This document shows, piece by piece, positions 8,293-16,775 of a DNA stretch of 64,000 bases. The notes beneath the pieces are model-generated. The model did not search any database, had not been told where the DNA came from, and saw only the letters and a program-made list of their open reading frames with translations. Source of the DNA: JANRIZ01 sp033764445 (GTDB lineage Bacteria > Verrucomicrobiota > Verrucomicrobiia > JAWXBN01). The position numbers and the translations under genes were made by a program. Positions within the stretch are counted from its first letter, which is position 1; every line of letters starts with the position of its first letter. The DNA is taken from the NCBI GenBank assembly GCA_033764445.1, contig JANRIZ010000160.1, positions 1-64,000 on the forward strand. Direction: 5' to 3'.

Positions 8293-8321
8293 TTGCCTCC
8301 CCTGGGGTTGTTGTCTATACC
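8293..8321 (+). promoter_or_regulatory. Likely promoter of the small basic protein gene
   Basis: TTGCCT (8293-8298) and TATACC (8316-8321) are separated by exactly 17 bp, about 30 bases before the start codon. The same TATACC -10 occurs upstream of tRNA-Gly at 19908-19913. Confidence 0.55.
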
Positions 8322-8352
8322 TACCCGTTCATTTTTTCAAGGAGAACACATT

Positions 8353-8505
8353 ATGTCACAGCATCGCAGTCTCAAAGGCAGCAGCGCCATGGGCGCCAAA
8401 CGCAGCGTTCTGAAACGGTTTGAACGTGTCGAGCTTCTCAAGAAGCGCGGCAAGTGGAAACAGGGCGACAAAATTTACAGTCTGCCCAAGACCAAACCCG
8501 AATAA
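8353..8505 (+). CDS. Verrucomicrobia/Chlamydiae small basic protein, possibly rRNA-binding
   Basis: A 50-residue protein (MSQHRSLKGSSAMGAKRSVL start, KRGKWKQGDKIYSLPKTK end) belonging to the short basic family that I know from Verrucomicrobia and Chlamydiae and that has been proposed to bind rRNA. Lys and Arg are frequent, and there is no membrane segment. An exact Shine-Dalgarno AAGGAG lies eight bases before the ATG at 8353, which settles the start against longer upstream frames. A promoter-like pair precedes it. It is the strongest lineage marker in the window. Its biochemical role is unproven. Confidence 0.85.
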   Translation: MSQHRSLKGSSAMGAKRSVLKRFERVELLKKRGKWKQGDKIYSLPKTKPE

Positions 8506-8576
8506 AATCATCACGGCAACCCGCGGATGTGTCGGCGGCTTTGGATGTCACCATCCCACAGCCGCCGTTTCCTTTT

Positions 8577-9287
8577 ATGAGAATCAACCAGTTTCTGGCC
8601 GCCGCCGGTCTCGGTTCCCGCCGCGCCTGTGAGGAATTCATCCGCGCGGGAAAGGTCCGGGTCAATGGACGGATCATGACCGACCTGGCCACGCGCATTG
8701 ATCCCGTCGCCGATGAGGTCCAGGTCAGCAACCGTCCGATCCGTCCCCATCGCAAGGTCTATCTGGCCTTTCACAAGCCCAAGGGTGTGGTGTGCAGCCG
8801 GGATGATGAGGAGGGGCGGAAAACCCTCTACGACCTCCTGCCCAAGGGTTCCCCGCCGGTTTTCAGTGTCGGACGACTGGACCTCGATTCCGAGGGCCTG
8901 ATTTTTCTGACCAATGACGGCGCATTTGCCAATCATCTGATGCATCCCCGCTACAAGGTGCCCAAGATTTACGAGGTGGTCACCAAATCCTCCCCGACAG
9001 AAAAGGACTTGGCCCGTCTGCTCAAGGGGGTCATGATCCGCATCGAGGAGGGGGAGCCCATGGTCCGGGCCCGGGCGGAGAAGGTCGAGCGGTTCGGCCC
9101 CGGGGCCTTTCAGGTCACGCTCACCCAGGGCTACAAACGCCAGATCCGCCAGATGTTCTATGTCATCGGCCATCCGGTCCGTTCCCTCAAACGCATCCGG
9201 ATCGGGTTGGTGGAACTCAGGGACCTTCCCAAGGGCGCCGTCCGCGATCTGAAGCCCGAGGAAATCCGCAGTCTGATGAAAGCCTGA
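8577..9287 (+). CDS. RsuA/RluB-family rRNA pseudouridine synthase
   Basis: A 236-residue enzyme that isomerises a uridine in rRNA. The N-terminal S4 RNA-binding domain (INQFLAAAGLGSRRACEEFIRAGKVRVNG) is followed by the catalytic domain. This carries YLAFHKPKGVVCSRDDEEGR, the catalytic-aspartate motif VGRLDLDSEGLIFLTNDG, and the C-terminal QGYKRQIRQMFYVIGHPVRSLKRIRIG segment. Length and domain order fit RluB or RsuA; which rRNA (16S or 23S) is modified is not certain. The start is the ATG at the beginning of the S4 domain. It follows the small basic protein gene by 71 bases on the same strand. Confidence 0.9.
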   Translation: MRINQFLAAAGLGSRRACEEFIRAGKVRVNGRIMTDLATRIDPVADEVQVSNRPIRPHRKVYLAFHKPKGVVCSRDDEEGRKTLYDLLPKGSPPVFSVGRLDLDSEGLIFLTNDGAFANHLMHPRYKVPKIYEVVTKSSPTEKDLARLLKGVMIRIEEGEPMVRARAEKVERFGPGAFQVTLTQGYKRQIRQMFYVIGHPVRSLKRIRIGLVELRDLPKGAVRDLKPEEIRSLMKA

Positions 9288-9362
9288 GACCGCCGGCTTT
9301 TTTCCGGGCCGGTGAAAAATAATTCGTGAATCCGGGCCCGCGCCGGGGCATACTCCGGGGCG

Positions 9363-10259
9363 ATGTCCGCCACACTCATTGATGGAAAAGCCATTGCCGA
9401 GGAGATCGTCTCCGAGGTGGCGGTCCGGGTGGCCGCGTTCAAACCCCTTGGAAAGGTCCCCGGCCTGGCGGTGGTGCTGGTGGGGGACCGTCCGGACTCG
9501 GCCCTGTATGTCCGCAAAAAAATCGAGATGTGCGAACGTCTCGGGATCCTTTCCAGAAAGGTGGAATTGCCCGTCCGCACGACACAGGAGGAACTGTTGC
9601 GGGTGGTGGGCGAATTGAATCTGGACCCGGCCATTCACGGGATTCTCGTCCAGTCCCCCCTTCCGCCGCCGATTGACGAACAGGCGGTCATCCGCGCGAT
9701 CGATCCCCGAAAGGATGTGGATGGATTCCATCCGGTCAATGTGGGGAAATTCACCATCGGCGATCCCACCGGCCTGGTGCCGTGCACCCCGGCGGGGGTG
9801 ATCGAACTCCTGCTGCGCAGCCGGGTGGAGCTCCCGGGGAGACGGGCCGTCGTTCTCGGGCGGAGCATGATCGTGGGAAAACCCGCCGCCCTGCTGTTGC
9901 TGGCGCAAAATGCGACGGTGACCATCTGCCATTCCAAAACGCGTGATCTTGCCGAGATCACCCGTCAGGCGGAAATCCTGGTCGTGGGCATCGGACGTCC
10001 TGAATTTGTGAGGGCCGGGATGGTCGGGGAGGGGGCGGTGGTCATTGATGTCGGCATCCATGTCCTTCCCGACGCCACCCGCAAAAGCGGCAAACGCACC
10101 GTCGGCGATGTCGCCTTCGACGAGGTTTCCGCAAAATGCGGGATGATCACCCCGGTCCCGGGCGGTGTGGGGCCGATGACCATTGCGCTGTTGATGCGGA
10201 ATACGGTCAAGGCATTCGCGGCGGCGGTGGGGGAAGGCCCCGGGACCGGCAATCCGTGA
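9363..10259 (+). CDS. folD: Bifunctional methylenetetrahydrofolate dehydrogenase/cyclohydrolase
   Basis: A 298-residue FolD enzyme converting 5,10-methylene-THF to 10-formyl-THF, the one-carbon donor for purines and fMet-tRNA. The substrate-site stretch SALYVRKKIEMCERLG carries the conserved Tyr and Lys. Further signatures are GILVQSPLPPPID, the KDVDGFHPVNVG motif, CTPAGVIELL, the nucleotide-binding VVLGRSMIVGKPAALLLL, and the C-terminal TPVPGGVGPMTIALLM. The length is usual. It sits on the plus strand, convergent with the permease/folB/HAD-Nudix set. Confidence 0.96.
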   Translation: MSATLIDGKAIAEEIVSEVAVRVAAFKPLGKVPGLAVVLVGDRPDSALYVRKKIEMCERLGILSRKVELPVRTTQEELLRVVGELNLDPAIHGILVQSPLPPPIDEQAVIRAIDPRKDVDGFHPVNVGKFTIGDPTGLVPCTPAGVIELLLRSRVELPGRRAVVLGRSMIVGKPAALLLLAQNATVTICHSKTRDLAEITRQAEILVVGIGRPEFVRAGMVGEGAVVIDVGIHVLPDATRKSGKRTVGDVAFDEVSAKCGMITPVPGGVGPMTIALLMRNTVKAFAAAVGEGPGTGNP

Positions 10260-10286
10260 GCCCCGGCCAGCCAGGCCGGGAGCTGA

Positions 10287-11039
10287 CTACAACAGGAGAC
10301 GGATTCCGGCGAAAAAAAGAAGGATGTAGACGGTGGTGACAAACCATTTTTTGGAGACGCGGTCATTGATCCAGACACCCAGGCCGGTCCCCAGAAGCAT
10401 GAAGGGGGCCATCCACAGACTCCCGTACAGCGAGGGAAGAGAGACCATTCCCTGATGAATGTAGATCGGGAGTTTGATGAGGTTGCCCAGGGCGAAGTAG
10501 GTGATATTGGTGCCGATGAACACCTGGGGGTCGAGATGTTGCGGCAGAAGGTACATGGCCATGACCGGTCCGCCTGCGTGGGCCAGTGTGGAGGTGTAAC
10601 CCGCCAAGGCCCCGAGAATGGTCGCCATTCCCGGACCGGGTTTGAGGGTTTCCTCCATCTTCAGAATGCCCTCCCTGAGCAGTTGGATCAGGACAAAAAG
10701 CAGGCACAGTGCGCCCAGAATCCGTCTGAGAGTGGTGTTGTCGGTCATCTGCAGGGTCGCCGCTCCGATGAGGATCCCCGCCAGGGTGCCGGGGATGAGC
10801 CGCCGGATTTGGCGCCAGTCGACGCGGTGACGGTAGTGCCAGACGACAAAAACATCGGAAAAAATCATGATCGGCAGCAGCAGACCCGCCGCCTCCCGTG
10901 CGGGCAGAAAAAGGGCCATCATCGGAACCGCCAGAATCCCCCCCGCCCCGCCGAATCCCGACCGGGAAACCCCGACAAAAGCCACCACGGAGGCCATGAG
11001 CCAAAAGGAGTCGCCGTCCGGGAAGGGGAATCCGTTCAT
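10287..11039 (-). CDS. TauE/SafE (TSUP) family membrane transporter
   Basis: A 250-residue polytopic protein with about eight hydrophobic segments. It has the TSUP signature near the N-terminus (FVGVSRSGFGGAGGILAVPMM) and a repeated counterpart in the second half (GALAGYTSTLAHAGGPVMAMYLLP). Family members move sulfite, sulfoacetate or other organic anions. The substrate here is unknown. The start ATG overlaps the folB stop codon as TGATG, so it is translationally coupled to folB; an in-frame GTG one codon earlier is less likely. The coupling to a folate gene may be only operonic. Confidence 0.83.
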   Translation of the reverse strand: MNGFPFPDGDSFWLMASVVAFVGVSRSGFGGAGGILAVPMMALFLPAREAAGLLLPIMIFSDVFVVWHYRHRVDWRQIRRLIPGTLAGILIGAATLQMTDNTTLRRILGALCLLFVLIQLLREGILKMEETLKPGPGMATILGALAGYTSTLAHAGGPVMAMYLLPQHLDPQVFIGTNITYFALGNLIKLPIYIHQGMVSLPSLYGSLWMAPFMLLGTGLGVWINDRVSKKWFVTTVYILLFFAGIRLLL

Positions 11040-11389
11040 CACGCCTTGCGGGAGACCTGGACAATCACACAGGCCGTGTCCGGGAGGATGAATTTTTTGA
11101 GACGGACCTCCACCTTTTTGACCGCATGCTTGGCCAGGACATTGTCGCAGATTTCCTGGGCAAAATGCTCCAGCAACCGGCGGGGCCGGGCCTGGGCGAG
11201 CATGTGGACGAGCTGATAGACCTGGGCGTAATCGATCGTATCGACCACGTCATCACTTTTGCTCGCACGCCTGAGGGAGAGAGTCAGCTCCACGGTCACC
11301 AGAAGTTTTTGGGCGTGGGCACGTTCCTCCTCGGGCACGCCGATGTGGGTCATGACCGCCATGTCACAAATGGTGATTTTATCGCTCAT
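11039..11389 (-). CDS. folB: Dihydroneopterin aldolase
   Basis: A 116-residue FolB-family protein, which converts 7,8-dihydroneopterin to 6-hydroxymethyl-dihydropterin plus glycolaldehyde in folate synthesis. Visible features are the start DKITICDMAVMTHIGVPEEER, the TVELTLSL strand, TIDYAQVYQLVHML (active-site region), LLEHFAQEICDNVL with the conserved Glu, and the closing strand VEVRLKKF. The start was set at the ATG overlapping the upstream HAD-Nudix stop (ATGA); the stop in turn overlaps the downstream permease start (TGATG). Two couplings in a row imply a tight operon. Confidence 0.88.
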   Translation of the reverse strand: MSDKITICDMAVMTHIGVPEEERAHAQKLLVTVELTLSLRRASKSDDVVDTIDYAQVYQLVHMLAQARPRRLLEHFAQEICDNVLAKHAVKKVEVRLKKFILPDTACVIVQVSRKA

Positions 11390-12432
11390 GGTTTCCGGTT
11401 TTTTTCCACACAATCGATGAGAATGCGGGTGGGGATGTTCAGATCCAGTTTTTTGGCCTCCGCCAGGGACAACCACCGGTACTTCAGACCCTCGTCGTTG
11501 AGGGAGACCTCCGTGGAGGTGGCGCGGCAGGTGTAGTTAAGCAGAATAAAGTGGGCCCGTTTGTAAAATTCCGGTGAATGAATGCAGTCCTGCACCAGGG
11601 TGAAACGGATGTCGGAAATCTCCAGGTTCGTTTCCTCCCGCACCTCCCGGATCAGGGCCTCCACACTCGGCTCATCGGTCTTGATTTTGCCGCCGGGGAT
11701 GCCCCATTTGTTGCCCCACTTGTGGGTGTAAATCATCAGAACCTCGTCGTTTTCATTGAAGATCAGGGCGCCCACGGTGGGAATCGGAAAATAATCCGGG
11801 AGGGAGGGATGGCTCTGGAGGTAGTGGCGCAGACCCTGGAGATTTTGAAAGAGGAGGTCCGGGTTGACCGACTTGAGTTTCTCCACCGCATCGTATCCGG
11901 TGAGCACCGCGACCCCCGTGATCCCCCCGTGGTGGGCGGTTTCGATGTCATGCATCATGTCCCCGACGAACATCGTTTCCCGGGGGTTGAGATCGTTTTC
12001 GGCCATGATTTCGTGGATTTTGGCCGCCTTGTCGAGAATCTGGACGTAGGGACGTTCGAAGTAGTGGGCGATGTCGAGGCGTTTGGATTGAACCGCAAAA
12101 TGTTCCCGATGGATGGTGCTCAGCAGGAAGACCCGCAATTTGTTTTCGCGGCAGAACTCCAGAAAGTCCCGGGCGTGGGGGAGCATCTGGATGTTTTCCT
12201 GCAGACAGTGAAAAGACCGGTGGTAATGGACCTCCAGCTCCACCATCGTGGCCTCGGGCAGATACTTTTCATAGAATTTCGGGAACGGCAGGAAGAATTT
12301 TTCCCGGAATTCATCCGCCGTCATGGTCGGACGGCTGTAATGCCTGAAAATCTCGTTGGTGGCGTCGAGGACCGGGCCGAAGTCGTCGACGAGAGTGCCG
12401 GACCAGTCGAGGATGATGTTGCGGTAGCGCAT
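11386..12432 (-). CDS. HAD phosphatase-Nudix hydrolase fusion protein
   Basis: A 348-residue two-domain enzyme. Residues 1-205 are a HAD hydrolase. Motif I is DWSGT (Asp9), with Ser in place of the usual second Asp. Motif II is at about 105-106 (LLST), Lys135 or Lys138 is the motif III candidate, and motif IV is GDMMHD (157-162). Residues 215-345 form a Nudix domain with an intact box from Gly248 to Leu270 (G-x5-E-x7-REVREET), the final Gly replaced by Asn. It is translationally coupled by ATGA to folB. Nudix cleavage of dihydroneopterin triphosphate followed by HAD dephosphorylation would yield exactly FolB's substrate. That role is inferred from context and is not shown by the motifs. Confidence 0.85.
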   Translation of the reverse strand: MRYRNIILDWSGTLVDDFGPVLDATNEIFRHYSRPTMTADEFREKFFLPFPKFYEKYLPEATMVELEVHYHRSFHCLQENIQMLPHARDFLEFCRENKLRVFLLSTIHREHFAVQSKRLDIAHYFERPYVQILDKAAKIHEIMAENDLNPRETMFVGDMMHDIETAHHGGITGVAVLTGYDAVEKLKSVNPDLLFQNLQGLRHYLQSHPSLPDYFPIPTVGALIFNENDEVLMIYTHKWGNKWGIPGGKIKTDEPSVEALIREVREETNLEISDIRFTLVQDCIHSPEFYKRAHFILLNYTCRATSTEVSLNDEGLKYRWLSLAEAKKLDLNIPTRILIDCVEKNRKP

Positions 12433-12445
12433 GGGTGGGGGAAAC

Positions 12446-12480
12446 TAACCACAGATTTCCTGGATGGCACGGATTATTTT
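12446..12480 (+). repeat. Dispersed AACCACAGATTTC-type repeat
   Basis: TAACCACAGATTT followed by CTGGATGGCACGGATTA is one degenerate copy of the tripartite repeat seen more clearly at 57601-57671 and 58066-58102. It sits between the HAD-Nudix start and the oxidoreductase stop. Confidence 0.5.
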
Positions 12481-12553
12481 GGGACAACGCGCCCCGGCCT
12501 CCGTCCGGGGCATGGGGGGCCGGGCGGCACCTGTTTCGGGGCGTGTCCTGAAA

Positions 12554-13669
12554 TCAATTGTCGATCTGACCCTGGGCCATGCCCGAGGGCAGTGCGTTGG
12601 GGCGCGTGCAGGTGCTTTGCAGTTCGATATGCCTGCCCGTGGCCGAGGCGTCCAGGATCGACTGCATGACGTCGAGCGCATGGTACCCGAGATCCGCACT
12701 CATGCGCGGGGCGCGTTTGTTGTGGAGGGCCGAAACCATGTCCGCCACGCCGATGCCCCGGAACCCCGGCTCGGGGTGGAGGTGGGGCATTTCCAGCCAG
12801 TCCTTCTGGCCCGGACGGAAGACCTTGACGATGCCTCCCGTGCCGTTGGGGTCGGGAACACTCATGGAACCCTCGGAACCGAAAATCTCGATGTTCGGGA
12901 GCGTCCCGTGCCAGACATCGAAGGAGGTCAGCAGGGTGACCACCGCGCCGTTGTGGAAATCCAGGATGCTGGCGATGTGCGTGGGGGTCTCGACCTGGAT
13001 CACCTTGCCGTGTTTGGGCTGGCTTGTGATCGTGCGCGTGGGGAAGGAGACCTGGGCCGAGGAGGTGACACGACGGACCGGCCCCAGCAGATTGATCAGG
13101 GCATTGAGATAGTAGGGTCCCATGTCGAAGAGCGGACCGCCCCCGACCTCGTAGTAAAATTCCGGGGCCGGGTGCCAGCTTTCGTGGCCGTGGCAGATCA
13201 TGTGGGCCACCCCGCCGATGGGCCGACCGATAAAGCCCTCATCCAGAAGTTTGCGGGCCAGCTGTCCGCCCGGACCCAGATACGTGTCCGGGGCGCATCC
13301 GACCAGCAGATTCTTTTGTCGGGCCAGCTCCAGCACCGCCCGGCCTTCCTCGCGGTTGACCGCAAAGGGTTTTTCACAATAGGCGTGTTTTCCCGCATTG
13401 AGAATCTGCAGGTTCACCGGGGCGTGGGCCTTGGGGATGGTGAGGTTGATGACAATTTTGATTTCCGGGTCCGCCAGAAGTTCATCCACCGAACAGGCCT
13501 TGCCCGCGCCGAATTTTTCGATTTGGGCTTTGGCCCGCGAGATGTCCAGATCCGCACAGGCGGCGATTTCCAGACAGGGATAAAGTTTGCAGCCTTCAAA
13601 ATAGGCCCAGCTGATGTTGCCGGCGCCGATGATACCGATTTTTGTTTTGGGGATGGGGGAGTGGGACAT
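12554..13669 (-). CDS. Gfo/Idh/MocA family oxidoreductase
   Basis: A 371-residue NAD(P)-dependent dehydrogenase-like protein. The Rossmann start is KIGIIGAGNISWAYF (about residues 10-24), followed by the acidic ribose-binding strand end CADLD. The family's EKP motif is present (HAYCEKPFAVN, about residues 95-105). The C-terminal GFO_IDH_MocA domain contains GGGPLFDMGPYYLNALINLLG. Substrates are usually sugars or cyclitols; the actual one is unknown. An ADP-ribose-type cofactor is inferred from the fold. It appears monocistronic, divergent from the WecA-like gene. Confidence 0.88.
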   Translation of the reverse strand: MSHSPIPKTKIGIIGAGNISWAYFEGCKLYPCLEIAACADLDISRAKAQIEKFGAGKACSVDELLADPEIKIVINLTIPKAHAPVNLQILNAGKHAYCEKPFAVNREEGRAVLELARQKNLLVGCAPDTYLGPGGQLARKLLDEGFIGRPIGGVAHMICHGHESWHPAPEFYYEVGGGPLFDMGPYYLNALINLLGPVRRVTSSAQVSFPTRTITSQPKHGKVIQVETPTHIASILDFHNGAVVTLLTSFDVWHGTLPNIEIFGSEGSMSVPDPNGTGGIVKVFRPGQKDWLEMPHLHPEPGFRGIGVADMVSALHNKRAPRMSADLGYHALDVMQSILDASATGRHIELQSTCTRPNALPSGMAQGQIDN

Positions 13670-13834
13670 GGTCCATGCTGATTAGGCGAAAACAGGCGGG
13701 AATCAACATTTTTGTCGCTCCGCCCTTGTCCCCGGGGAATTGTGTGGCAGGTTGGAACCGGGCCCCTTATAAGGAGGGTGAACATTCCATCGAAAGACCC
13801 GGGTCTTTCCTGGATCCGTACCGTGAACCCCGCC

Positions 13835-15286
13835 ATGCCATCACCGCTGATCCAAGCCATGTTTTTGATGCTGCTGGGAGTGACCGGCATTTTTCTGACG
13901 GTCCCGCCCGTGCGCCGTTGGGCCATCAGACGCCGTCTGGTGGACCGGCCCGATTTTCGCCGCAAAAAGCACCGGCGCCCCGTGCCGAGGGTCGGGGGCG
14001 TGGCCATCTTTGCCGTGGTTTTTGTCCAGTTCATCCTGTGGCAATACCTGACCCCCTCCATCCACCTGATCTCCTCCTGGGGCCTGATCCTGACCAGCTC
14101 CATGATCTTTGCGATGGGATTCCGGGATGATCTGAAGGCCATGGGCGCCAAGCGCAAATTGCTCATCCAGGTGGCCGTGGCCGGACTGGCCTTTTTCATG
14201 GGGATCCGGGTGGATGCCCTTTTTGGGTACGATTTGCCCGTCTGGCTGGGCCTGCCCATGACCGTCCTGTGGCTGATCTCCACGACCAACATCATCAATC
14301 TGATCGATGGCATTGACGGATTGGCGGTGGGCGTCTGTCTGTTTTTGATGCTGACCATTGCGCTGCTCAACAGCACCGTGGGTTATTACACGATCCTGTG
14401 TCTTGGCATCTTCGGGACACTTCTGGGGTTTCTGTATTTCAACTTTCCCCCGGCCAAAATCTTTCTCGGGGATGGCGGGGCGTATTTTCTGGGGTACCTG
14501 ATCGGGTGCATCACCATTCTGAATTCCAACAAGGGGGAGGTCGCCCTGGCCCTGCTGGCCCCGTTTCTGGCCCTCGGACTGCCCATTTTGGACACGACCT
14601 TTGCCATCATCCGTCGCGGACTGCGCGGGGTGCCGCTCTTTTACGGGGATCGCGAGCATATCCATCACAAGCTCGTGGACATGGGCATTTCCCACCGCAA
14701 TATCCTGATTCTCCTTTACTCCATTTGCGCCGCCCTGAGCCTTTCCGCGGCGGCCGTATTTTTCACTCAGGGCCGGTTGCTGCCGCTGGTGGTGGCATTT
14801 CTGGCGGTCCTGATCCTCATCGGGGCCAAGGAACTCGGGTATGTCCGCAGTTATTTTGGGCTTCTCACACAGATCAGCAAAAGTGTCGCCCGCCGCCGTG
14901 AAGCCCAGAAGGTGCAGACACTGATGGAAATGTTCCGGACGGACATGGCCGGGATCCGGGATCCGGTCAATCATTGGAAATACCTGGAGACCGTCGCCGA
15001 CCGGCTGGGGTTTGAAAGTTTCCACTTCCGGTCCTCGGATGAAACCCGCCTGGATTCGCATCAGTGGAAGCGACTGGTTCCCCTGGTCGGGGAGGAGACC
15101 GCCGACAAAAAGCCCCTGGAACTCCACAGCTTCATCCTGGTCCTCAAGTTCCATAAAAAAATACTGGGGGATGTGGTGTTTTTGAAGAAAATCCCGCGCG
15201 AGGACATCCCCCATTTCCACCGTCTGTGTGATCTGATGTGCAAGGATCTTGCGGAAACCCTCGACGCATGTCTGACCCGCTCCTGA
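13835..15286 (+). CDS. WecA/MraY-type undecaprenyl-phosphate sugar-1-phosphate transferase with C-terminal extension
   Basis: A protein of about 483 residues. The first ~350 are polytopic, with roughly ten hydrophobic segments and the family's cytosolic Asp-rich sites: GFRDDLKAMGAKRKLLIQ, NLIDGIDGLAVGV, FLGDGGAYFLGYLIG and the DREHIHHKL histidine motif. These enzymes transfer a HexNAc-1-phosphate from UDP-sugar to undecaprenyl phosphate, starting O-antigen, capsule or other glycans. About 110-130 C-terminal residues after the last membrane span are charged and not typical of WecA; I do not recognise this domain. The start at the ATG at 13835 was chosen because it precedes the first membrane segment directly. 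Confidence 0.85.
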   Translation: MPSPLIQAMFLMLLGVTGIFLTVPPVRRWAIRRRLVDRPDFRRKKHRRPVPRVGGVAIFAVVFVQFILWQYLTPSIHLISSWGLILTSSMIFAMGFRDDLKAMGAKRKLLIQVAVAGLAFFMGIRVDALFGYDLPVWLGLPMTVLWLISTTNIINLIDGIDGLAVGVCLFLMLTIALLNSTVGYYTILCLGIFGTLLGFLYFNFPPAKIFLGDGGAYFLGYLIGCITILNSNKGEVALALLAPFLALGLPILDTTFAIIRRGLRGVPLFYGDREHIHHKLVDMGISHRNILILLYSICAALSLSAAAVFFTQGRLLPLVVAFLAVLILIGAKELGYVRSYFGLLTQISKSVARRREAQKVQTLMEMFRTDMAGIRDPVNHWKYLETVADRLGFESFHFRSSDETRLDSHQWKRLVPLVGEETADKKPLELHSFILVLKFHKKILGDVVFLKKIPREDIPHFHRLCDLMCKDLAETLDACLTRS

Positions 15287-15319
15287 GCCGGATGACGGGG
15301 CCGTTCCGCGACCGCAGGC

Positions 15320-16597
15320 CTAACGGGAAAGCGACTGGAAGCCGATGTCGCGGCGGAGGCATTTGCCTTCAAAGGAAATTTTTTCGGCGGCGGCATAGGC
15401 CGTCTGCAGGGCTTGGGGAAGGGAGGGCCCGGTGGCCGAGACACTCAGGACACGTCCGCCGGAATTGACCAGAACCCCCTCCTTGAGTTTGGTCCCCGCG
15501 TGAAACACCTTCACCGCCGCATTTTTCTCCGCCTCGGCGATGCCGGTGATGGGAAGACCCTTTTTGTAGACGCCCGGATACCCTTCCGAGGCCAGGACAA
15601 TGGTGGCGGCACACTCGTCCTTCCATTGGATGGACTGGGAGGAGAGGGAGCCCTGGGTGCAGGCCAGGATGATTTCCAGAAGGTCGGAATCCAGCCTCCG
15701 CATCAGCGACTGGGTTTCCGGGTCGCCAAAACGCGCGTTGAACTCAATGACGTACGGGCCTCGGTCCGTCAGCATGATTCCCGGGAAAAGAACCCCCTTG
15801 AAATCGATTTCCTCGGCCACGCACCCGGCCATAAAACGGTCGAAAATCCGTTCCGCAATCAGCTTTTCGGCGGAGGCATCCGCAAAGGGCACCGGGGAAT
15901 AGGTTCCCATGCCGCCCGTGTTCGGCCCTGTGTTGTTTTCGCCGATCCGTTTGTGATCCTGGGCCAGCGGCATCATCCGGTAGTTTTTGCCATCCAGAAA
16001 CGCATGGGCGGAAACCTCCAGCCCCTCCATGAATTCCTCGATGAGAATTTTTTCACCGGCCCCACCGAAAATCCGCTTGATCATCATGTCATCAACGGCC
16101 GTCCGCACCTCCGCCGCGTTTTGGGCAATGATCACACCCTTTCCCAGGGCCAGACCGTCGGCCTTGATGACCTGGGGATACGGGAGCGAGGCTGAAAATC
16201 CGAGCGCCTCGTCGGCGTTTGTGAAAGTGGCACAACGGGCCGTGGGGATATCGTGGCGGAGGCAGAAGTCCTTTGCGAAACATTTGCTCGCCTCAAACTG
16301 CGCCGCCTTCTGGTTCGGTCCGAAAATTTTCAATCCGACGTGCTGGAACATGTCCACGATGCCCTTGGCCAGGGGGTTGTCCGGTCCCACAATCGTCAGG
16401 TCCGGGCGCATGGATTTGGCAAAGGCGAGCAGACTCGGGAGATCCTCGGCGCCAATGTTGGCACATTCCGCAATGGGGGCGATTCCGGGATTGCCCGGGG
16501 CGCAGATGATTTTGGGTTTGCGGGGGCTTTGGGAGAGTTTCCAGACGAGCGCGTGTTCGCGGGCGCCTCCGCCGATGACAAGGACTGTTTCCGACAT
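15320..16597 (-). CDS. purD: Phosphoribosylamine-glycine ligase (GAR synthetase)
   Basis: A 425-residue ATP-grasp enzyme making glycinamide ribonucleotide, the second step of purine synthesis. It shows the N-domain ETVLVIGGGAREHALVWKLSQSP, then GPDNPLAKGIVD, the ATP-grasp KADGLALGKGVIIA and EEFMEGLEVSAHAF, the QDHKRIGENNTGPNTGGMGTYSPVP signature region, and FNARFGDPETQSLMRRLDSDL. Length and motifs are complete. It is convergent with the WecA-like gene and has an AT-rich upstream region. No other pur gene adjoins it. Confidence 0.96.
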   Translation of the reverse strand: MSETVLVIGGGAREHALVWKLSQSPRKPKIICAPGNPGIAPIAECANIGAEDLPSLLAFAKSMRPDLTIVGPDNPLAKGIVDMFQHVGLKIFGPNQKAAQFEASKCFAKDFCLRHDIPTARCATFTNADEALGFSASLPYPQVIKADGLALGKGVIIAQNAAEVRTAVDDMMIKRIFGGAGEKILIEEFMEGLEVSAHAFLDGKNYRMMPLAQDHKRIGENNTGPNTGGMGTYSPVPFADASAEKLIAERIFDRFMAGCVAEEIDFKGVLFPGIMLTDRGPYVIEFNARFGDPETQSLMRRLDSDLLEIILACTQGSLSSQSIQWKDECAATIVLASEGYPGVYKKGLPITGIAEAEKNAAVKVFHAGTKLKEGVLVNSGGRVLSVSATGPSLPQALQTAYAAAEKISFEGKCLRRDIGFQSLSR

Positions 16598-16775
16598 GGC
16601 CGCGTAGTAAACATTTTGAATTCTATCCTGAACAGAAAAAAACAGATTTTTTTTAATAAATCATGCTTTTTTCGGTGGATGGCGCGGGTCCGTCGATCAG
16701 TGGCGGACCCGTGAATTATAAATCATGATAATGGCGAATGAAGAGCAGGATTAATGATCGTGCGGCACCGTGGAA
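16598..16775 (-). promoter_or_regulatory. purD upstream region with possible -10 box and a hairpin
   Basis: On the minus strand TAGAAT (16620-16625) lies about 22 bases before the purD start and resembles a -10 box; no good -35 accompanies it. An 8 bp inverted repeat (CGGGTCCG 16685-16692, CGGACCCG 16704-16711) stands between moaA and purD. It could end moaA transcription but lacks a U-run. Confidence 0.3.

Noticed and set aside
8511..10061. 516-codon minus-strand frame
   Set aside because: Antisense to both the pseudouridine synthase and folD, with no domain that I recognise.
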